This document shows, in pieces, positions 8,612 to 17,417 of a DNA stretch of 64,000 nt (within the stretch, counting starts at the first letter, position 1; every line of letters begins with the position of its first letter). Source of the stretch: Chloroflexota bacterium (GTDB lineage: Bacteria; Chloroflexota; Anaerolineae; UBA2200); contig JACIWX010000001.1 of the NCBI GenBank assembly GCA_014360755.1, positions 576,441 to 640,440 on the forward strand, written 5' to 3'. Made by a program: the position numbers and the translations under genes. The notes under the pieces were generated by a model. It ran no database searches and had not been told where the DNA came from. It saw nothing but the letters and a program-made list of their open reading frames with translations.

Positions 8612-8674
8612 GCCTAACGTGGGCATCACCCGCACCGCGCAGCGGAGCGGCACAGGTGCAAGCGCGGGCTGGGC
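8612..8674 (-). other. attC site C (3' end of cassette 5)
   Basis: 63 bp. Minus-strand R'' is GCCCAGC (one mismatch) and R' is a perfect GTTAGGC. Arms pair as CGCTTGCACC with GGTGATGCCC-like sequence with one extra G in the R'' arm. It begins five bases after the original end of the HEPN reading frame (8679). Confidence 0.78.
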
Positions 8675-8747
8675 GGTCTTACTCGCGTGAAACGCCCAAA
8701 TCCTCCAACATGGCTTCTAATTGCTCAATCAGTGGCGGCAAATCATC

Positions 8748-9047
8748 TTACAACGTACGCCACACAACCAATAGATTGATCCCGATGTAATCGTGGATGA
8801 GTTTATCTCTCGCGCCGGCAATTTCGCGCCATGGTATTTCCGGGTACGTCTTCCGCAAGTCTTCCGGGATTTTCTTCGCTGCTTCGCCGAGGATCTCGAG
8901 TGCTCTTACCACGGCAAACTGCATTTTCTCATCGCGCTTGAACTCTTCATATCCCATTCCACTTACAAACTCAAGCGCCTTTTTCGCGCTCTCCAACATA
9001 TCCCGAACATAATCCAGGTACACCCGCTCTCGCCCCATATGACTCAC
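8748..9047 (-). CDS. HEPN (DUF86) toxin of an MNT/HEPN pair, C-terminally truncated by a stop codon
   Basis: 99-residue HEPN protein, the RNase-like toxin of type VII MNT/HEPN modules. Seen: the RDKLIHDY motif (R-x4-H-x-Y), the catalytic and AMPylation signature of the family, and the preceding [17 protein letters not shown] helix. Usual members run on as VWRTVK.DLPPL; here the frame reads VWRTL then TAA. The same frame continues for 22 more good codons (DDLPPLIEQLEAMLEDLG and so on) to a second stop at 8679-8681. A nonsense change, not a frameshift, therefore shortened the protein. The start overlaps the antitoxin stop (ATGA), so the two are co-translated. The toxin may be attenuated. Confidence 0.85.
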   Translation of the reverse strand: MSHMGRERVYLDYVRDMLESAKKALEFVSGMGYEEFKRDEKMQFAVVRALEILGEAAKKIPEDLRKTYPEIPWREIAGARDKLIHDYIGINLLVVWRTL

Positions 9048-9346
9048 ACAACCTGTGCTTCAGCCAGAATGTATTTCCCGATCTCCGGTTTCAAGCTGTC
9101 TTTCATCACCAAATCTACCTTAACCCCCAACTCGTCACTCAAAAAGTTTTCCAGTGCCACTAACTGAAAGAGGCTTGGCGCCCTGTCAAATGTCACCAGC
9201 AAATCCAGGTCGCTGCCACTCACTGCTTCCCCACGCACGTAGGACCCAAATACTTCCAATGTCCGCACGTGGTATTTCTCGCGCAGCAACGGCAGCATAC
9301 TCCTGAGTTGTGTGAGTACTTTGCATAGGTCAAGAGATACGTTCAT
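9044..9346 (-). CDS. MNT nucleotidyltransferase antitoxin of the HEPN pair
   Basis: 100-residue minimal nucleotidyltransferase. The fold signature [19 protein letters not shown] (residues about 33-51) supplies the GS and DxD catalytic residues. In studied pairs this enzyme adds AMP to the Tyr of the HEPN RxxxxHxY motif and so silences it; that role is inferred here. The start ATG 9346 lacks a clear SD. It is the first gene of cassette 5 and lies about 40 bp from the attC boundary, a short leader as expected for cassette genes. Confidence 0.9.
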   Translation of the reverse strand: MNVSLDLCKVLTQLRSMLPLLREKYHVRTLEVFGSYVRGEAVSGSDLDLLVTFDRAPSLFQLVALENFLSDELGVKVDLVMKDSLKPEIGKYILAEAQVV

Positions 9347-9385
9347 ACTGATATTATGCAGCGAGATTGGCTTCCCCGCAAAGCC

Positions 9386-9455
9386 GCCCAACGGTGGGCA
9401 TCAGCCGCGCCGCGGAGCGCAGCGGAGCAACGTCGCCTGCAACCCATTGTTGGGC
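9386..9455 (-). other. attC site D (3' end of cassette 4)
   Basis: 70 bp with perfect boxes on the minus strand: R'' GCCCAAC and R' GTTGGGC. Arms AATGGGTTGCAGGCG and the complement of CAGCCGCG...GCCCACC pair imperfectly around a GCTCCGCTGCGCTCCGC core. This is the cleanest attC of the array by its boxes. Confidence 0.82.
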
Positions 9456-9507
9456 GACCTGCCCACATGTGTAAGCAGGTTGATGTCTGTTGTTGTCTGA
9501 AGAAGAA

Positions 9508-9855
9508 TCATAGGTCAATGCGAGTAATCCCTGCTCCTGTTGATAGCATCTGAATATAGCCCTTTGCAGTAGGCACATGAAGCGCCTGCGCCTCGGGTGG
9601 AGCGTATTTTATGAACGTGGTGAAGGCTTTGATGGCCTCATCCTTTTTTCCCGAGTTCATAAGGATCAAGCCCATATTGAACCAAGTCAATGCGTGTTTG
9701 GGATCTATCTGCAAAGCCTTCTCTAAACAGGCAAGGGCTTCACTGTATTGGCCGCGACTCGCAAGAGAGTTTCCTTCTTCACACCATTCATCTGCGCTCT
9801 TCTTTGGCGTACTCGTTGGTTGCTTCTTGCCAAACAATTTGCTTAGGAAGTTCAT
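9508..9855 (-). CDS. small TPR protein (first of a paralogous pair)
   Basis: 115 residues: an N-terminal MNFLSKLFGKKQ segment, then about two TPR units (ADEWCEEGNSLASRGQYSEA and HALTWFNMGLILMNSGKKDE) and a variable C-terminus. TPR repeats mediate protein-protein contacts; no partner is evident. The start has AAAGGAGAACTCAA-type SD. The N-terminus and about 40 bp of leader are shared with the gene at 9918-10264, so the two arose by duplication. It belongs to cassette 4. Confidence 0.75.
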   Translation of the reverse strand: MNFLSKLFGKKQPTSTPKKSADEWCEEGNSLASRGQYSEALACLEKALQIDPKHALTWFNMGLILMNSGKKDEAIKAFTTFIKYAPPEAQALHVPTAKGYIQMLSTGAGITRIDL

Positions 9856-9917
9856 TTGAGTTCTCCTTTCTGTGGCCTGCGGTTGTAGGTAAATATGGCA
9901 ACACCGGCATCCGCTCT

Positions 9918-10264
9918 CTACATTTGGATAATGTTTCCCCCTCTCAGTATTAGCGTACCAGCAGGAGTATTTGCCAGTCGGTTGGCGAGATCAGGGTCGA
10001 GTTGTTTCAATATCTCGTAGTGATGGCGGGCTGAGTCAAAGTTCATCACACCACCATAAGCCATGCATAACGCCATGTGCGCTTTGGCATGCTTGGGATA
10101 AGTCGAACAGCCTCCTTTAGAGCCTCTATTGCCTGTTCCCAGTTTTGTTGCTTGGCATACTCCGCACCTTTCTCAAAATATTGTTGAGCCAAGACCGAGA
10201 CATCGCTTGGCTTGCCTGCTGAAGCCGCTTGCTTATTCCCGAACAGCCTGCGTAGGAAGTCCAT
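9918..10264 (-). pseudogene. small TPR protein (second of the pair), frameshifted
   Basis: Starts MDFLRRLFGNKQ, followed by a TPR unit (YFEKGAEYAKQQNWEQAIEA). After RLIP near 10100 the frame is lost and ends at 10046; the +1 frame continues the protein as PKHAKAHMALCMAYGGVMNF and on to a stop at 9918. A single missing base explains it. The full protein would be about 115 residues, matching its neighbour. Sequencing error cannot be excluded. It shares its leader with the paralogue at 9508. Confidence 0.7.
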
Positions 10265-10336
10265 TTGAGTTCTCCTTTCCGTAACCTGCGATTGGAGGTG
10301 ATTATGGCGACGTTAGCGCGGATTCTGGCTTCCGCC

Positions 10337-10470
10337 GCTTAACGGGCGAATTGAGCTGCCCGCGCCGACGCTTGCAAGACCAACCTCGCAACAAGCTTAC
10401 CAGCAAATGCGAAAAGCCGCGATTTACCAGAGCGCCGCAGGCGCGGGGCGGCTCCAATGAGTTGTTAGCC
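10337..10470 (-). other. attC site E (3' end of cassette 3)
   Basis: 134-bp palindrome. Minus-strand R'' is GGCTAAC, R' is GTTAAGC. Arms CATTGGAGCCGCCCCGCGCC and the complement of GGCGCGGGCAGCTCAATTCG pair over about 20 bp with an extra G in the R'' arm. Its R'' is the exact complement of the 5' core of cassette 3 (GTTAGCC at 17418). The stretch 10471-10632 between it and the next stop codon shows no feature. Confidence 0.82.
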
Positions 10471-10632
10471 AGCGCAGATATGAGCTAGCCTCTAATCATT
10501 AGACGTGTCTCCTCAACAATCCACAGAAGGTGCTCAAGTGGTTCGCTGGAAAGCAGTAGATTCCTATGTGTCCTCCATGCCTCTGTGGTGAAAAAACGAG
10601 CAGAAGTGTTCACGCCCGATGTCGCGAATTGG

Positions 10633-11982
10633 CTATCGGGCCGAAGCGCTGGGTCCCCACATCGGTGACCAGCTCGCCTCCAAGATCACGACTTCGCCCG
10701 TCACAGAGACCAGTGCCACGTTGGTTACCTGCTCGCCGTTCACCTCCTGCCGCGTCTCCATCGCGGCGACAGCCCCATCATTTAACCAAACCACGTTCCA
10801 CGGTCGGGGCAATCCGGCCGCAACCGCCCGTTCAAAAGAAAAGGCACCCTCATTCAGCGTTCCCAGGTAGAGGTCATAGGTCAACCCGGCAGGATCGTCG
10901 GCATCAAACTCCGCCATCCAGAACGCGATCCGACCGTCGGCCAACTGATGGGGCTCCACGGCGACCGTGCCCAAAGCCTGCCCGTCGAGCAGGGGCGAGG
11001 CCTCCAGGGTGGCCACGTCGACCCATAGCAGATGGTCGGGAGCCAGGAAGCGGCCCTCCGTTCCGATGATGGCCTGACCGTCTCGGCTCCACACAGCTTC
11101 GCCGCTGAGAAGCGTGGGTGGGTCGGGGTATCGCAGCCTCCCCTCGGCGAGGTCGATGACGCCGTAATAGGTGCCCTCGGAGACCGAGGTCGGCACCAGC
11201 AGCCGGGTGGAGTCGGGCGACCAGATGGGGACGTAACGGAACGCGACGGGGGAACCACTGCCCCCCTCTCCGCCCTGGCAGCGGCTCCGGGCCAGTTGGC
11301 GGGGTGTGTCGCCCTCCGTGCTGACCACCCAGATGCCGTCCACCTCGGGGACCCCGGTGCTCGCGCAGTCGGCCCCCGGTGTCCGGACCACATACGCCAC
11401 CTGCAGCCCGTCCGGCGAGATCGCCAGGTCACTGATCTCGGCCCCGTTCGGCGGGCGTCCGACAAGCCACTGGGGGAGGATGCCGAGCAGATTGTCGGCC
11501 CACAGAGCGCCCTCCTCGCTGACGTAAACGATCCGCCCGCCCGCCCCGACCTCGAAGATGCGAACCGCGCCGCCGGATAGATAGAGACGGCGCTGTTCCG
11601 CTCCCGTCTGGTCGTCAAACGTCGTCCATAACTCTCCGTTTGACATCAGGTAGAGCACCTCTCCGCCGGGGGCGACGTCGAAGGCCTGCACGCCGTGGTA
11701 GACGTCTGTGAACGGGGAGAAATCGCCGTCGGTCGCCAGTTGCCAGACCTGGGGGAGCCCGTCCCGGTCGGAGAGGACGTAGAGGGGCACGGACAGGCTG
11801 AAGGACGCGCGGGTGTGGCTTGGGGTGGTCGTGGGGGTATGGGTAGCCGCCACAGAGCGCGCCTCCGGGGTCGCGGAGGGAATCGTCTCGGGCGCGGCCG
11901 TCTCCGTCGGCGCGTTGCAGCCGACCAACGACAGGGCGACGCAGGCCGCCCCTACGACCTGCCAGGGCAATCTCCAGCGCAC
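10633..11982 (-). CDS. TolB-like beta-propeller lipoprotein
   Basis: About 449 residues. A lipoprotein signal (QVVGAACVALSLVGC) places the Cys near residue 22, followed by a Thr/Pro-rich linker and repeats of the WD40-like/PD40 type seen in TolB: LYVLSDRDGLPQVWQLATDG, DLAISPDGLQVAYVV, PIWSPDSTRLLVP, AVWSRDGQAIIGTE. It would act as an exported binding propeller. The start is uncertain: GTG 11982 gives a compact signal peptide, while GTG 12048 (overlapping the upstream gene) has a better SD. It is the last gene of the cassette-3 operon, so attC E follows it. Confidence 0.72.
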   Translation of the reverse strand: MRWRLPWQVVGAACVALSLVGCNAPTETAAPETIPSATPEARSVAATHTPTTTPSHTRASFSLSVPLYVLSDRDGLPQVWQLATDGDFSPFTDVYHGVQAFDVAPGGEVLYLMSNGELWTTFDDQTGAEQRRLYLSGGAVRIFEVGAGGRIVYVSEEGALWADNLLGILPQWLVGRPPNGAEISDLAISPDGLQVAYVVRTPGADCASTGVPEVDGIWVVSTEGDTPRQLARSRCQGGEGGSGSPVAFRYVPIWSPDSTRLLVPTSVSEGTYYGVIDLAEGRLRYPDPPTLLSGEAVWSRDGQAIIGTEGRFLAPDHLLWVDVATLEASPLLDGQALGTVAVEPHQLADGRIAFWMAEFDADDPAGLTYDLYLGTLNEGAFSFERAVAAGLPRPWNVVWLNDGAVAAMETRQEVNGEQVTNVALVSVTGEVVILEASWSPMWGPSASAR

Positions 11983-12004
11983 CCCTGCCGGGTTCGGCGC
12001 GCCC

Positions 12005-12957
12005 TCATCTCTTCCACGGACAGGCGATCGGCCTGTAGACCCCTTCACGTTCCTTCTCCATGCACATGAACTCCAGCGTCGCGGTGACATGGTCGCGGTT
12101 CTCCGGGCTGGGGTTGGTGTCCGCGACGTACTCGCGGCGATACTCCCCCGCGGCGGTCAGGTCGGCCTCGGTCAGGGTACCGGTCAGGTCGAAGGGATCG
12201 CCGGAGAGGGCCACCGCCCAGCCGTAGAGCATGTGGGTGGTATCGTATGCAAACGACGCCACGCCGCAATGCCCCTCGGTGTGCTCCTGTGGGTCGGCGG
12301 AAAGGATCAGTTCGATCTGGCCGTTCTCACGCGTCCCCATGACCTGGAAGTCGAATCCGTCCTCGCCGCGGATCGTCCCTGAGCATTCGGTGTGGGTACC
12401 AAAATCAATCGTCGCCGTATGATAATACGTGCTGGGCTGAAAGTCGGCGGGATTGTAGCCGTACCTGCTAACCACATCCGAATGATTGGTGATCACCCAG
12501 CGGTCGGCGCCATCAGGGATGACGAGGACTTTGGTGTGAGCCTCGATGCTCAATTGCAGTCCCCACCAGTATTTGAGGGAAATGCAGTCACTTCCTCGCC
12601 AGGGCTCGATGCCGCAATCGCCATCTCCCACATCGCGGATGAGTTGGGCAGAGGAGGCGACCGCGCCCAGCACGACCTCCCCGGCGACCGTTGCCTCCTC
12701 GGTGGGCTCCTCCTCTCCCGCCGGAGTCTCCCTCCCCTCCACCGCGCCGTCGGCGGCACAATCCTGGGGGCAGTTTCCTGAGTTCTCCGGCCCATCGCAG
12801 ACGCCGTCGCCGCACCGCCTCTCGCTCTGGAGGCGCGCAGGGCCATCCTCCGAGGGTATGGCAGCGGGTGATGCCATATCTTCACCAGTTTGCCCGATGA
12901 GACTACAAGCCAGGGTTATTACGGCCAACACAAGCGCCAAGGCGAATGTTTTTTCAT
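12005..12957 (-). CDS. lipoprotein with CGDGVCDGPEN module, start disrupted by an A-run indel
   Basis: About 315 residues. The signal region reads TFALALVLAVITLAC (lipobox LAC). The only well-placed ATG (12957, with GGAGAAC upstream) is one base out of frame: six A residues follow it, and seven would give M-K-K-T-F-A and a perfect signal peptide. After the lipid anchor comes one CGDGVCDGPENSGNCPQDC module with a regular Cys pattern, the same module found twice in the 14191-17034 protein. A long C-terminal domain with strand-rich sequence (residues about 100-305) is not recognised. Either an indel in the assembly or a phase-variable start. Confidence 0.65.
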
Positions 12958-13031
12958 CGTTTTGTTCTCCACTTGTCGTTCGATCACGTCAAGGCGGCTG
13001 AGCAAATCTGCCAGAACCCGGCCAGCACCGC

Positions 13032-13652
13032 CTACGGGCCTCCTTTTTGGAATAGCCACCGGACGATTTGGCGCACGCTTTCCCAGGGCAGGAAGTAGAC
13101 CAGCAAGACAGGGTACAACGCGAAGACGCCCAATCGCGCCAGCGTGAGGGGCACCAGGAGAAAAATCAGGGCGATCATGCGCAGCAGGTCTTTGGCGAAG
13201 AGGGGTTTGCTCAGGTTGGTGAAGTGGACGGTGCGGGCATCCAGGATGTAATCGGGCAGCAGGGTCAAGCCGCTGAAAAGGAGAAAAGACCAGCGCTGGC
13301 GGGCGGCGCGGGCGATGGCGACGGGCGCGTCGGCGAACAGGGGCCGCAGCCTCGCGCCCGCTGTATCAAACGCCGTCAGGGAAAAGATGGCATCGAGAAA
13401 CGCCGCGAAGATAAGATAGAACAGGAAGAGCAAGAAGTAGAGCCCCCACGCTTCGTTGTCCCGCTGTGCCGCGTGGTAAACCACCAGGTAGATGAAGCCG
13501 AACACGAGGCCGGACAGCCAGAAACTCCAGGCCAGGTCTTCGGCAGACCACCGTTGGATGGTGGCCGTAATCACGGTGAGCCCAAAAGAAAGCAGGGCCG
13601 CCCAGGGCGGTTGTCTCTTTTGCGCATATTCCTGATGGATAATGTATCGCAT
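13032..13652 (-). CDS. integral membrane protein, unknown
   Basis: 206 residues with five or six hydrophobic helices (for example AALLSFGLTVITATI, LSGLVFGFIYLVVYH, LYFLLFLFYLIFAAFLDAI, MIALIFLLVPLTLA). No family motif recognised. The ATG at 13652 is preceded by AGGTGG at 5 nt; a GTG nine bases earlier is less likely. It lies between lipoprotein genes in the same operon, suggesting a role in the membrane with them, but nothing more can be said. Confidence 0.68.
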   Translation of the reverse strand: MRYIIHQEYAQKRQPPWAALLSFGLTVITATIQRWSAEDLAWSFWLSGLVFGFIYLVVYHAAQRDNEAWGLYFLLFLFYLIFAAFLDAIFSLTAFDTAGARLRPLFADAPVAIARAARQRWSFLLFSGLTLLPDYILDARTVHFTNLSKPLFAKDLLRMIALIFLLVPLTLARLGVFALYPVLLVYFLPWESVRQIVRWLFQKGGP

Positions 13653-13675
13653 CTTTGCCACCTGGATATGGCGGA

Positions 13676-14152
13676 TTACTCGCCCTCCCCGATGGCCTCA
13701 TCGGAGACCTGGAGAAGCCAGTTGTAGATGGCGTCGAAATCGGGGTGAACGTCGTTGGCCCATTTGGCGACCACAGTGCGCTCGCCGGATTGCCACACCA
13801 CCTCGATTTCAGGGCGCGCCTCATCGGGAACCGGCGCTCGTTCCTGCGGAATCTGAATCGTCGCGAAGCGGTGCGCTTCCAGCAGGTTGGATAACTCGGT
13901 CACCCGCGCGGGAGAGAGTCGGGCTGTATAGCGGCTTTCCTCCCCGCCGGGAGCGACGACGCGCACATCGAGCGCGCCGTCGCTGTGCAATTTGACCTCC
14001 CGCCCTCCCCACAGCGCATGCACATCGCGCAGGATGATGGTCTCGAAAGACGGGGATGCCTGCTGGGTGTCGGTTTCGGAAGCACATGCGCTCAGGGCGA
14101 GGCTGATGGTCACCAGGAGGAAGATGTGAACGGCTGGTTTCGTTCGTCGCAT
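13676..14152 (-). CDS. small lipoprotein, unknown
   Basis: 158 residues. MRRTKPAVHIFLLVTISLAL followed by SAC is a clear lipoprotein signal (Cys near 23). The mature part is a single small domain with strand-rich segments (GALDVRVVAPGGEE, EIEVVWQSGERTVVAKW) of the kind often named protealysin-inhibitor-like; that naming is tentative. The ATG at 14152 has GAGAGGAG at 6-7 nt. It sits 38 bp after the large deacetylase-like gene and belongs to the same transcript. Confidence 0.7.
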   Translation of the reverse strand: MRRTKPAVHIFLLVTISLALSACASETDTQQASPSFETIILRDVHALWGGREVKLHSDGALDVRVVAPGGEESRYTARLSPARVTELSNLLEAHRFATIQIPQERAPVPDEARPEIEVVWQSGERTVVAKWANDVHPDFDAIYNWLLQVSDEAIGEGE

Positions 14153-14190
14153 AAGCGCTCCTCTCAGGAAGAGTAACATCATTGAGGATG

Positions 14191-17034
14191 TTACGGACAC
14201 TTCTGCACCCTCGCCGGCACGGTGTAACTGGCGCTCTCGCTGCGCTCATCCTGGGTAAAGCAGGTCTCCACGCAGGGGTCAGGCGCGGCCGTCTTCCCCG
14301 CAGCGAGCATCAGGCCAGAGAGCGTTTCAATGCGCACCGGGCCACCGCCGTCCTGGGGGGCCTGGAGGTAGGCGAACAGTTCCCGGATATGACGCCCGTA
14401 GCGGGGATCGTCCACGTTGAGTTCGGACTTGAGGAAGTCGTTGACGTGGAACACCATCCCGATCACGTAGGCCGATGGATCGGCGTTCATCTCCTGCAGG
14501 GCGGCTTTGACATCGCGGAGGTGGTTTCGGGTGAAGACCGGGCCGTGAGAGTAGAGCCAGGTGAACTTTGGTGTGTCGTGGTACGTCCCTTCAAGGTCGT
14601 AACCGACACACATGGGTGCGGCGTCGCTCAGGTAGCCCGTCCCCTGGGTGGTGTAGATGATGTTCGGGTCGAGCGGCATGTCGGGGGGTTCGGAGATGTG
14701 GTCGGAGCAATAAGAACGCACCGTGCCCTCGCCCAGCACGCTATAGACCAGGGCCATCATGCTGTCGGCCCCTTCGATGGGGCCCTTCCATTCGGAGTCG
14801 ATCCCCACGGGAGCGGGCGGTGGGCCGGCGTATTCCCGGCAAGCCAGCGGCGAATCGGGCGGGGCGCACCAGTAGCAGTTCCCCTGGCAGCCGCAGGCGG
14901 CGTCCTGCGTGCCGCAGGCGCGCCGCCCCTTGACGGCGTACACCGGCAGGTTGGTGTAGCCGTCGAATTTGAGCGGGTCGTGGCCGGGGCCGTGGTGATG
15001 GAGAGAGAGTTCGTGTCCGTGCGTGGCCCAGGCCATCACCAGGTCGAGGCAGCGGGTGTAGGCCGTCCCTCCCGCCCCCTGGGGATAGGGGCGGCCCGCG
15101 CCCAGCAGCCGGTCGCAGGTGGGCTGCCGCATAAAGTCCAGGTAGGGCGGCGTGAACTGGAGGGTGAGGGGGATGTTGTAGGTATCGGCCAGGTCTACCA
15201 GGTCCATCAACGCCAGCCAGGCATCCGCCGCGCTGTACTGCCCATCGCGGTTGTAATCCGTGCTGGCGGGGTCGTAGTTCTCATGCAGGTTGAGGATTTC
15301 TTGTGGGTCGGCGTGGATGACGATAAAGCCGCGGCGTTGGTCGGAAGCAGGCAGGGATGAAGAGGGCGTGGGGGAAGGCGATCCCTGGCCCTGACCGGAT
15401 GGGGCGCAGTCCTGGGGGCAGTTCTGGGGAGTCTCGGGCCCCTCGCAGATGCCATTGCCGCAGGGACTCCCGGTCTGCACGCAATCCTGGGGGCAGTTCT
15501 GGGGAGTCTCCGGCCCCTCGCAGACGCCATTGCCGCAGGGACTCCCGGTCTGGGCAGGCGGTTCGGTACTCTCCGCCTGCGAGACATAGAGGGGATAGAG
15601 GGCTCCGTCCAGGTCGGGGGCCCAGTTGTTTTCGTGCGTCCGGTCGGCCATCTCGGCGACGGCGGCCTGGGGAGCCAGCACCGCGCCCGCCCTCAGCGGT
15701 GGGTAGGCCCAATCGTCAAAGTTTCCCCAGTCCTGCGGCTCGGTGTTGGCGGGGTGGTCCTGGTAGCCGGAAAACTTGTCCGCAGGCAGGTAGGCCGCGT
15801 CCGGGTTGAGGCGCGTCCACAGGCCGGCGGTGTGGTGGAAGCCGTCGTAGGCCTGGTGAATCTGAGGGCGGTCCGGGAGTGGCTGGACGTGGCCCTCGCG
15901 GCAGAAGAGCAGGAGCACCCTCAAGTCCGGCGTTTTCTGCGCCAGGGTGGGGTAACGGGGCGGGGTGACGCGAAAGGCCCACCATTCGGCCGCTTCTTCG
16001 GGCGTCGCCAGGCCGGCGGGCCAGTCCTCGGCGGTCAGCGCGCCGTTGTCGCGCAGCGCCCGGGTCAGGTCGGCGGAATAGACGCGCTTGTCGAACATGA
16101 TGGGCATCTTGTAACTGAGGACGAAATCCCCCCGGTCGTACCGGCCGTTCCCGTTCAGGTCGAAGTACGGATAGCCCACCGCATCCGGCCTCTGGGAATA
16201 CGTCCGCTCGGGGTCCCAGCGCACGCTGGTGTAATCCAGCGCGATGGCGGTCGGCGAGTAGTCCCCGGGGTATCGGTAGAGCGGGTTGATCACCGGCCGG
16301 CCAGCCTCGTCCCAGTAGCCCAGTTCAACGGCGGAGAGGGCGTCCACCGTGGGATTCTCCCGCCCCACGAAATAGCGGACGTTCAACCGGTCGCCGTAGA
16401 GGGCCAGGACGTTGACCGCGGCGATGCCGGGGTGAGAGAAGGCGTACAGCCCCACCTGGCCGGTCAGCACGGGGAAGGGGCTTAAATCGCCGATGGTGTG
16501 GCCGTCCTTGTCGGGAATTTGCCCCGCGGCAAAGCGGATGACATCCCGCAGGGCGCGGATGCTGGTCTCGCCGCCGTAGTCGAACTGACCATCGGAGCGC
16601 GCCCCCGTGCTGCGGGATTCCTTGCCAGGCCACAGGTAGGCCACGCGGATCAGTCCGATGGGGGCGGCGTCCAGGTCTTCATAGAAGTCATTGACGGGTG
16701 TGAAGAAGGGGGCCACATCCACCACCACGCCGGCCCCGTCGGGGTAGCGCGGCGTGTCGGGGAAGGTCAGGCGGACGGCGATGTTCCCGATGCCTTCCGA
16801 GGGGACGTAGGTGACGACCTGTTCCCCGGGCTGCCCGCTCGTCGCCTCGCCCGAGGGTGATTCCCTATCGGGGGGCAGAGTCGGCATGCCATCTGCGGGC
16901 CGGGTCGGCGTCTCCCGCCGGGGCAGAGTGGTCATCTCCGGCGTGACCTGCTGCCCCGGAGAGCCGGTCGAGCAGGTCGTGGTTGCTACCACCAGCGGGA
17001 GAACGAAGAGTAAGGAAATGAGCAAGCGTTTCAT
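14191..17034 (-). CDS. large exported multidomain protein with GNGVCE modules and a deacetylase-like C-terminal domain
   Basis: 947 residues beginning MKRLLISLLFVLPLVVATTTC (lipoprotein-like signal) and a Pro/Thr-rich linker. Residues about 75-480 look like an alpha/beta-hydrolase-type domain (RLTFPDTPRYP, VGLYAFSHPGIAAVNVLALYG, DLNGNGRYDRGD calcium-loop-like). Two tandem CGNGVCEGPETPQNCPQDC modules follow (about 510-550). The last ~380 residues contain a dockerin-like calcium loop (DYNRDGQYSAADAW), HGHELSLHHHGPGH and FHVNDF, reminiscent of polysaccharide-deacetylase/glycoside-hydrolase-type NodB folds. Catalysis is not proven. The start follows GAAGGAGAG and is coupled to the stop of the short upstream ORF. 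Confidence 0.7.
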   Translation of the reverse strand: MKRLLISLLFVLPLVVATTTCSTGSPGQQVTPEMTTLPRRETPTRPADGMPTLPPDRESPSGEATSGQPGEQVVTYVPSEGIGNIAVRLTFPDTPRYPDGAGVVVDVAPFFTPVNDFYEDLDAAPIGLIRVAYLWPGKESRSTGARSDGQFDYGGETSIRALRDVIRFAAGQIPDKDGHTIGDLSPFPVLTGQVGLYAFSHPGIAAVNVLALYGDRLNVRYFVGRENPTVDALSAVELGYWDEAGRPVINPLYRYPGDYSPTAIALDYTSVRWDPERTYSQRPDAVGYPYFDLNGNGRYDRGDFVLSYKMPIMFDKRVYSADLTRALRDNGALTAEDWPAGLATPEEAAEWWAFRVTPPRYPTLAQKTPDLRVLLLFCREGHVQPLPDRPQIHQAYDGFHHTAGLWTRLNPDAAYLPADKFSGYQDHPANTEPQDWGNFDDWAYPPLRAGAVLAPQAAVAEMADRTHENNWAPDLDGALYPLYVSQAESTEPPAQTGSPCGNGVCEGPETPQNCPQDCVQTGSPCGNGICEGPETPQNCPQDCAPSGQGQGSPSPTPSSSLPASDQRRGFIVIHADPQEILNLHENYDPASTDYNRDGQYSAADAWLALMDLVDLADTYNIPLTLQFTPPYLDFMRQPTCDRLLGAGRPYPQGAGGTAYTRCLDLVMAWATHGHELSLHHHGPGHDPLKFDGYTNLPVYAVKGRRACGTQDAACGCQGNCYWCAPPDSPLACREYAGPPPAPVGIDSEWKGPIEGADSMMALVYSVLGEGTVRSYCSDHISEPPDMPLDPNIIYTTQGTGYLSDAAPMCVGYDLEGTYHDTPKFTWLYSHGPVFTRNHLRDVKAALQEMNADPSAYVIGMVFHVNDFLKSELNVDDPRYGRHIRELFAYLQAPQDGGGPVRIETLSGLMLAAGKTAAPDPCVETCFTQDERSESASYTVPARVQKCP

Positions 17035-17369
17035 CACGACTCTCCTTCAGGGTCGGTAGATCTACCTTGGTCAAATGTGTTGACAATATCTGCTCTCGGC
17101 TTCACTGACTGAATAGGCGTACTCGAGATCGTAGTTGGTCCGGTCCAGTCGTAGTAACTGATGTGCGGCCAGCCGGACGCATCGAGGGCCAGCAAGGTGC
17201 TCAAGCCCACGGTCCCGTCGCTATCCACCGTCTCGATCTGCCAGGCTAGGGTAGTGGTAGCTCCAGGCGCTGCAACGGACCCTTCCCCCGCCTTATCGCG
17301 AGGCGCCTCCGGCCTTCCGGCCCCCACCGGGACTGCCAAAGGGACCAGATAGGCAGTTCTACCTTTCAT
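17034..17369 (-). CDS. short protein, fragment of a repeat-containing exported protein
   Basis: 111 residues. It has a good SD (GGGAGGATCCA) but only a poor signal-like start (MKGRTAYLVPLAVPVGAG). The centre LALDASGWPHISYYDW matches the repeat unit L.LD..G.PHISYYD found in large Chloroflexota surface proteins, of which only one copy remains. Its stop overlaps the start of the next gene (GTGATGA). It is the first gene of cassette 3 and is probably a remnant that now serves as a leader. Confidence 0.5.
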   Translation of the reverse strand: MKGRTAYLVPLAVPVGAGRPEAPRDKAGEGSVAAPGATTTLAWQIETVDSDGTVGLSTLLALDASGWPHISYYDWTGPTTISSTPIQSVKPRADIVNTFDQGRSTDPEGES

Positions 17370-17417
17370 TGGATCCTCCCTTATGATGGATTATGAATCG
17401 CCTCCGGTTCAGGGCGC

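Noticed and set aside
8748..8750. Selenocysteine readthrough at the HEPN stop
   Set aside because: The codon is TAA, not TGA, so the selC tRNA cannot decode it.
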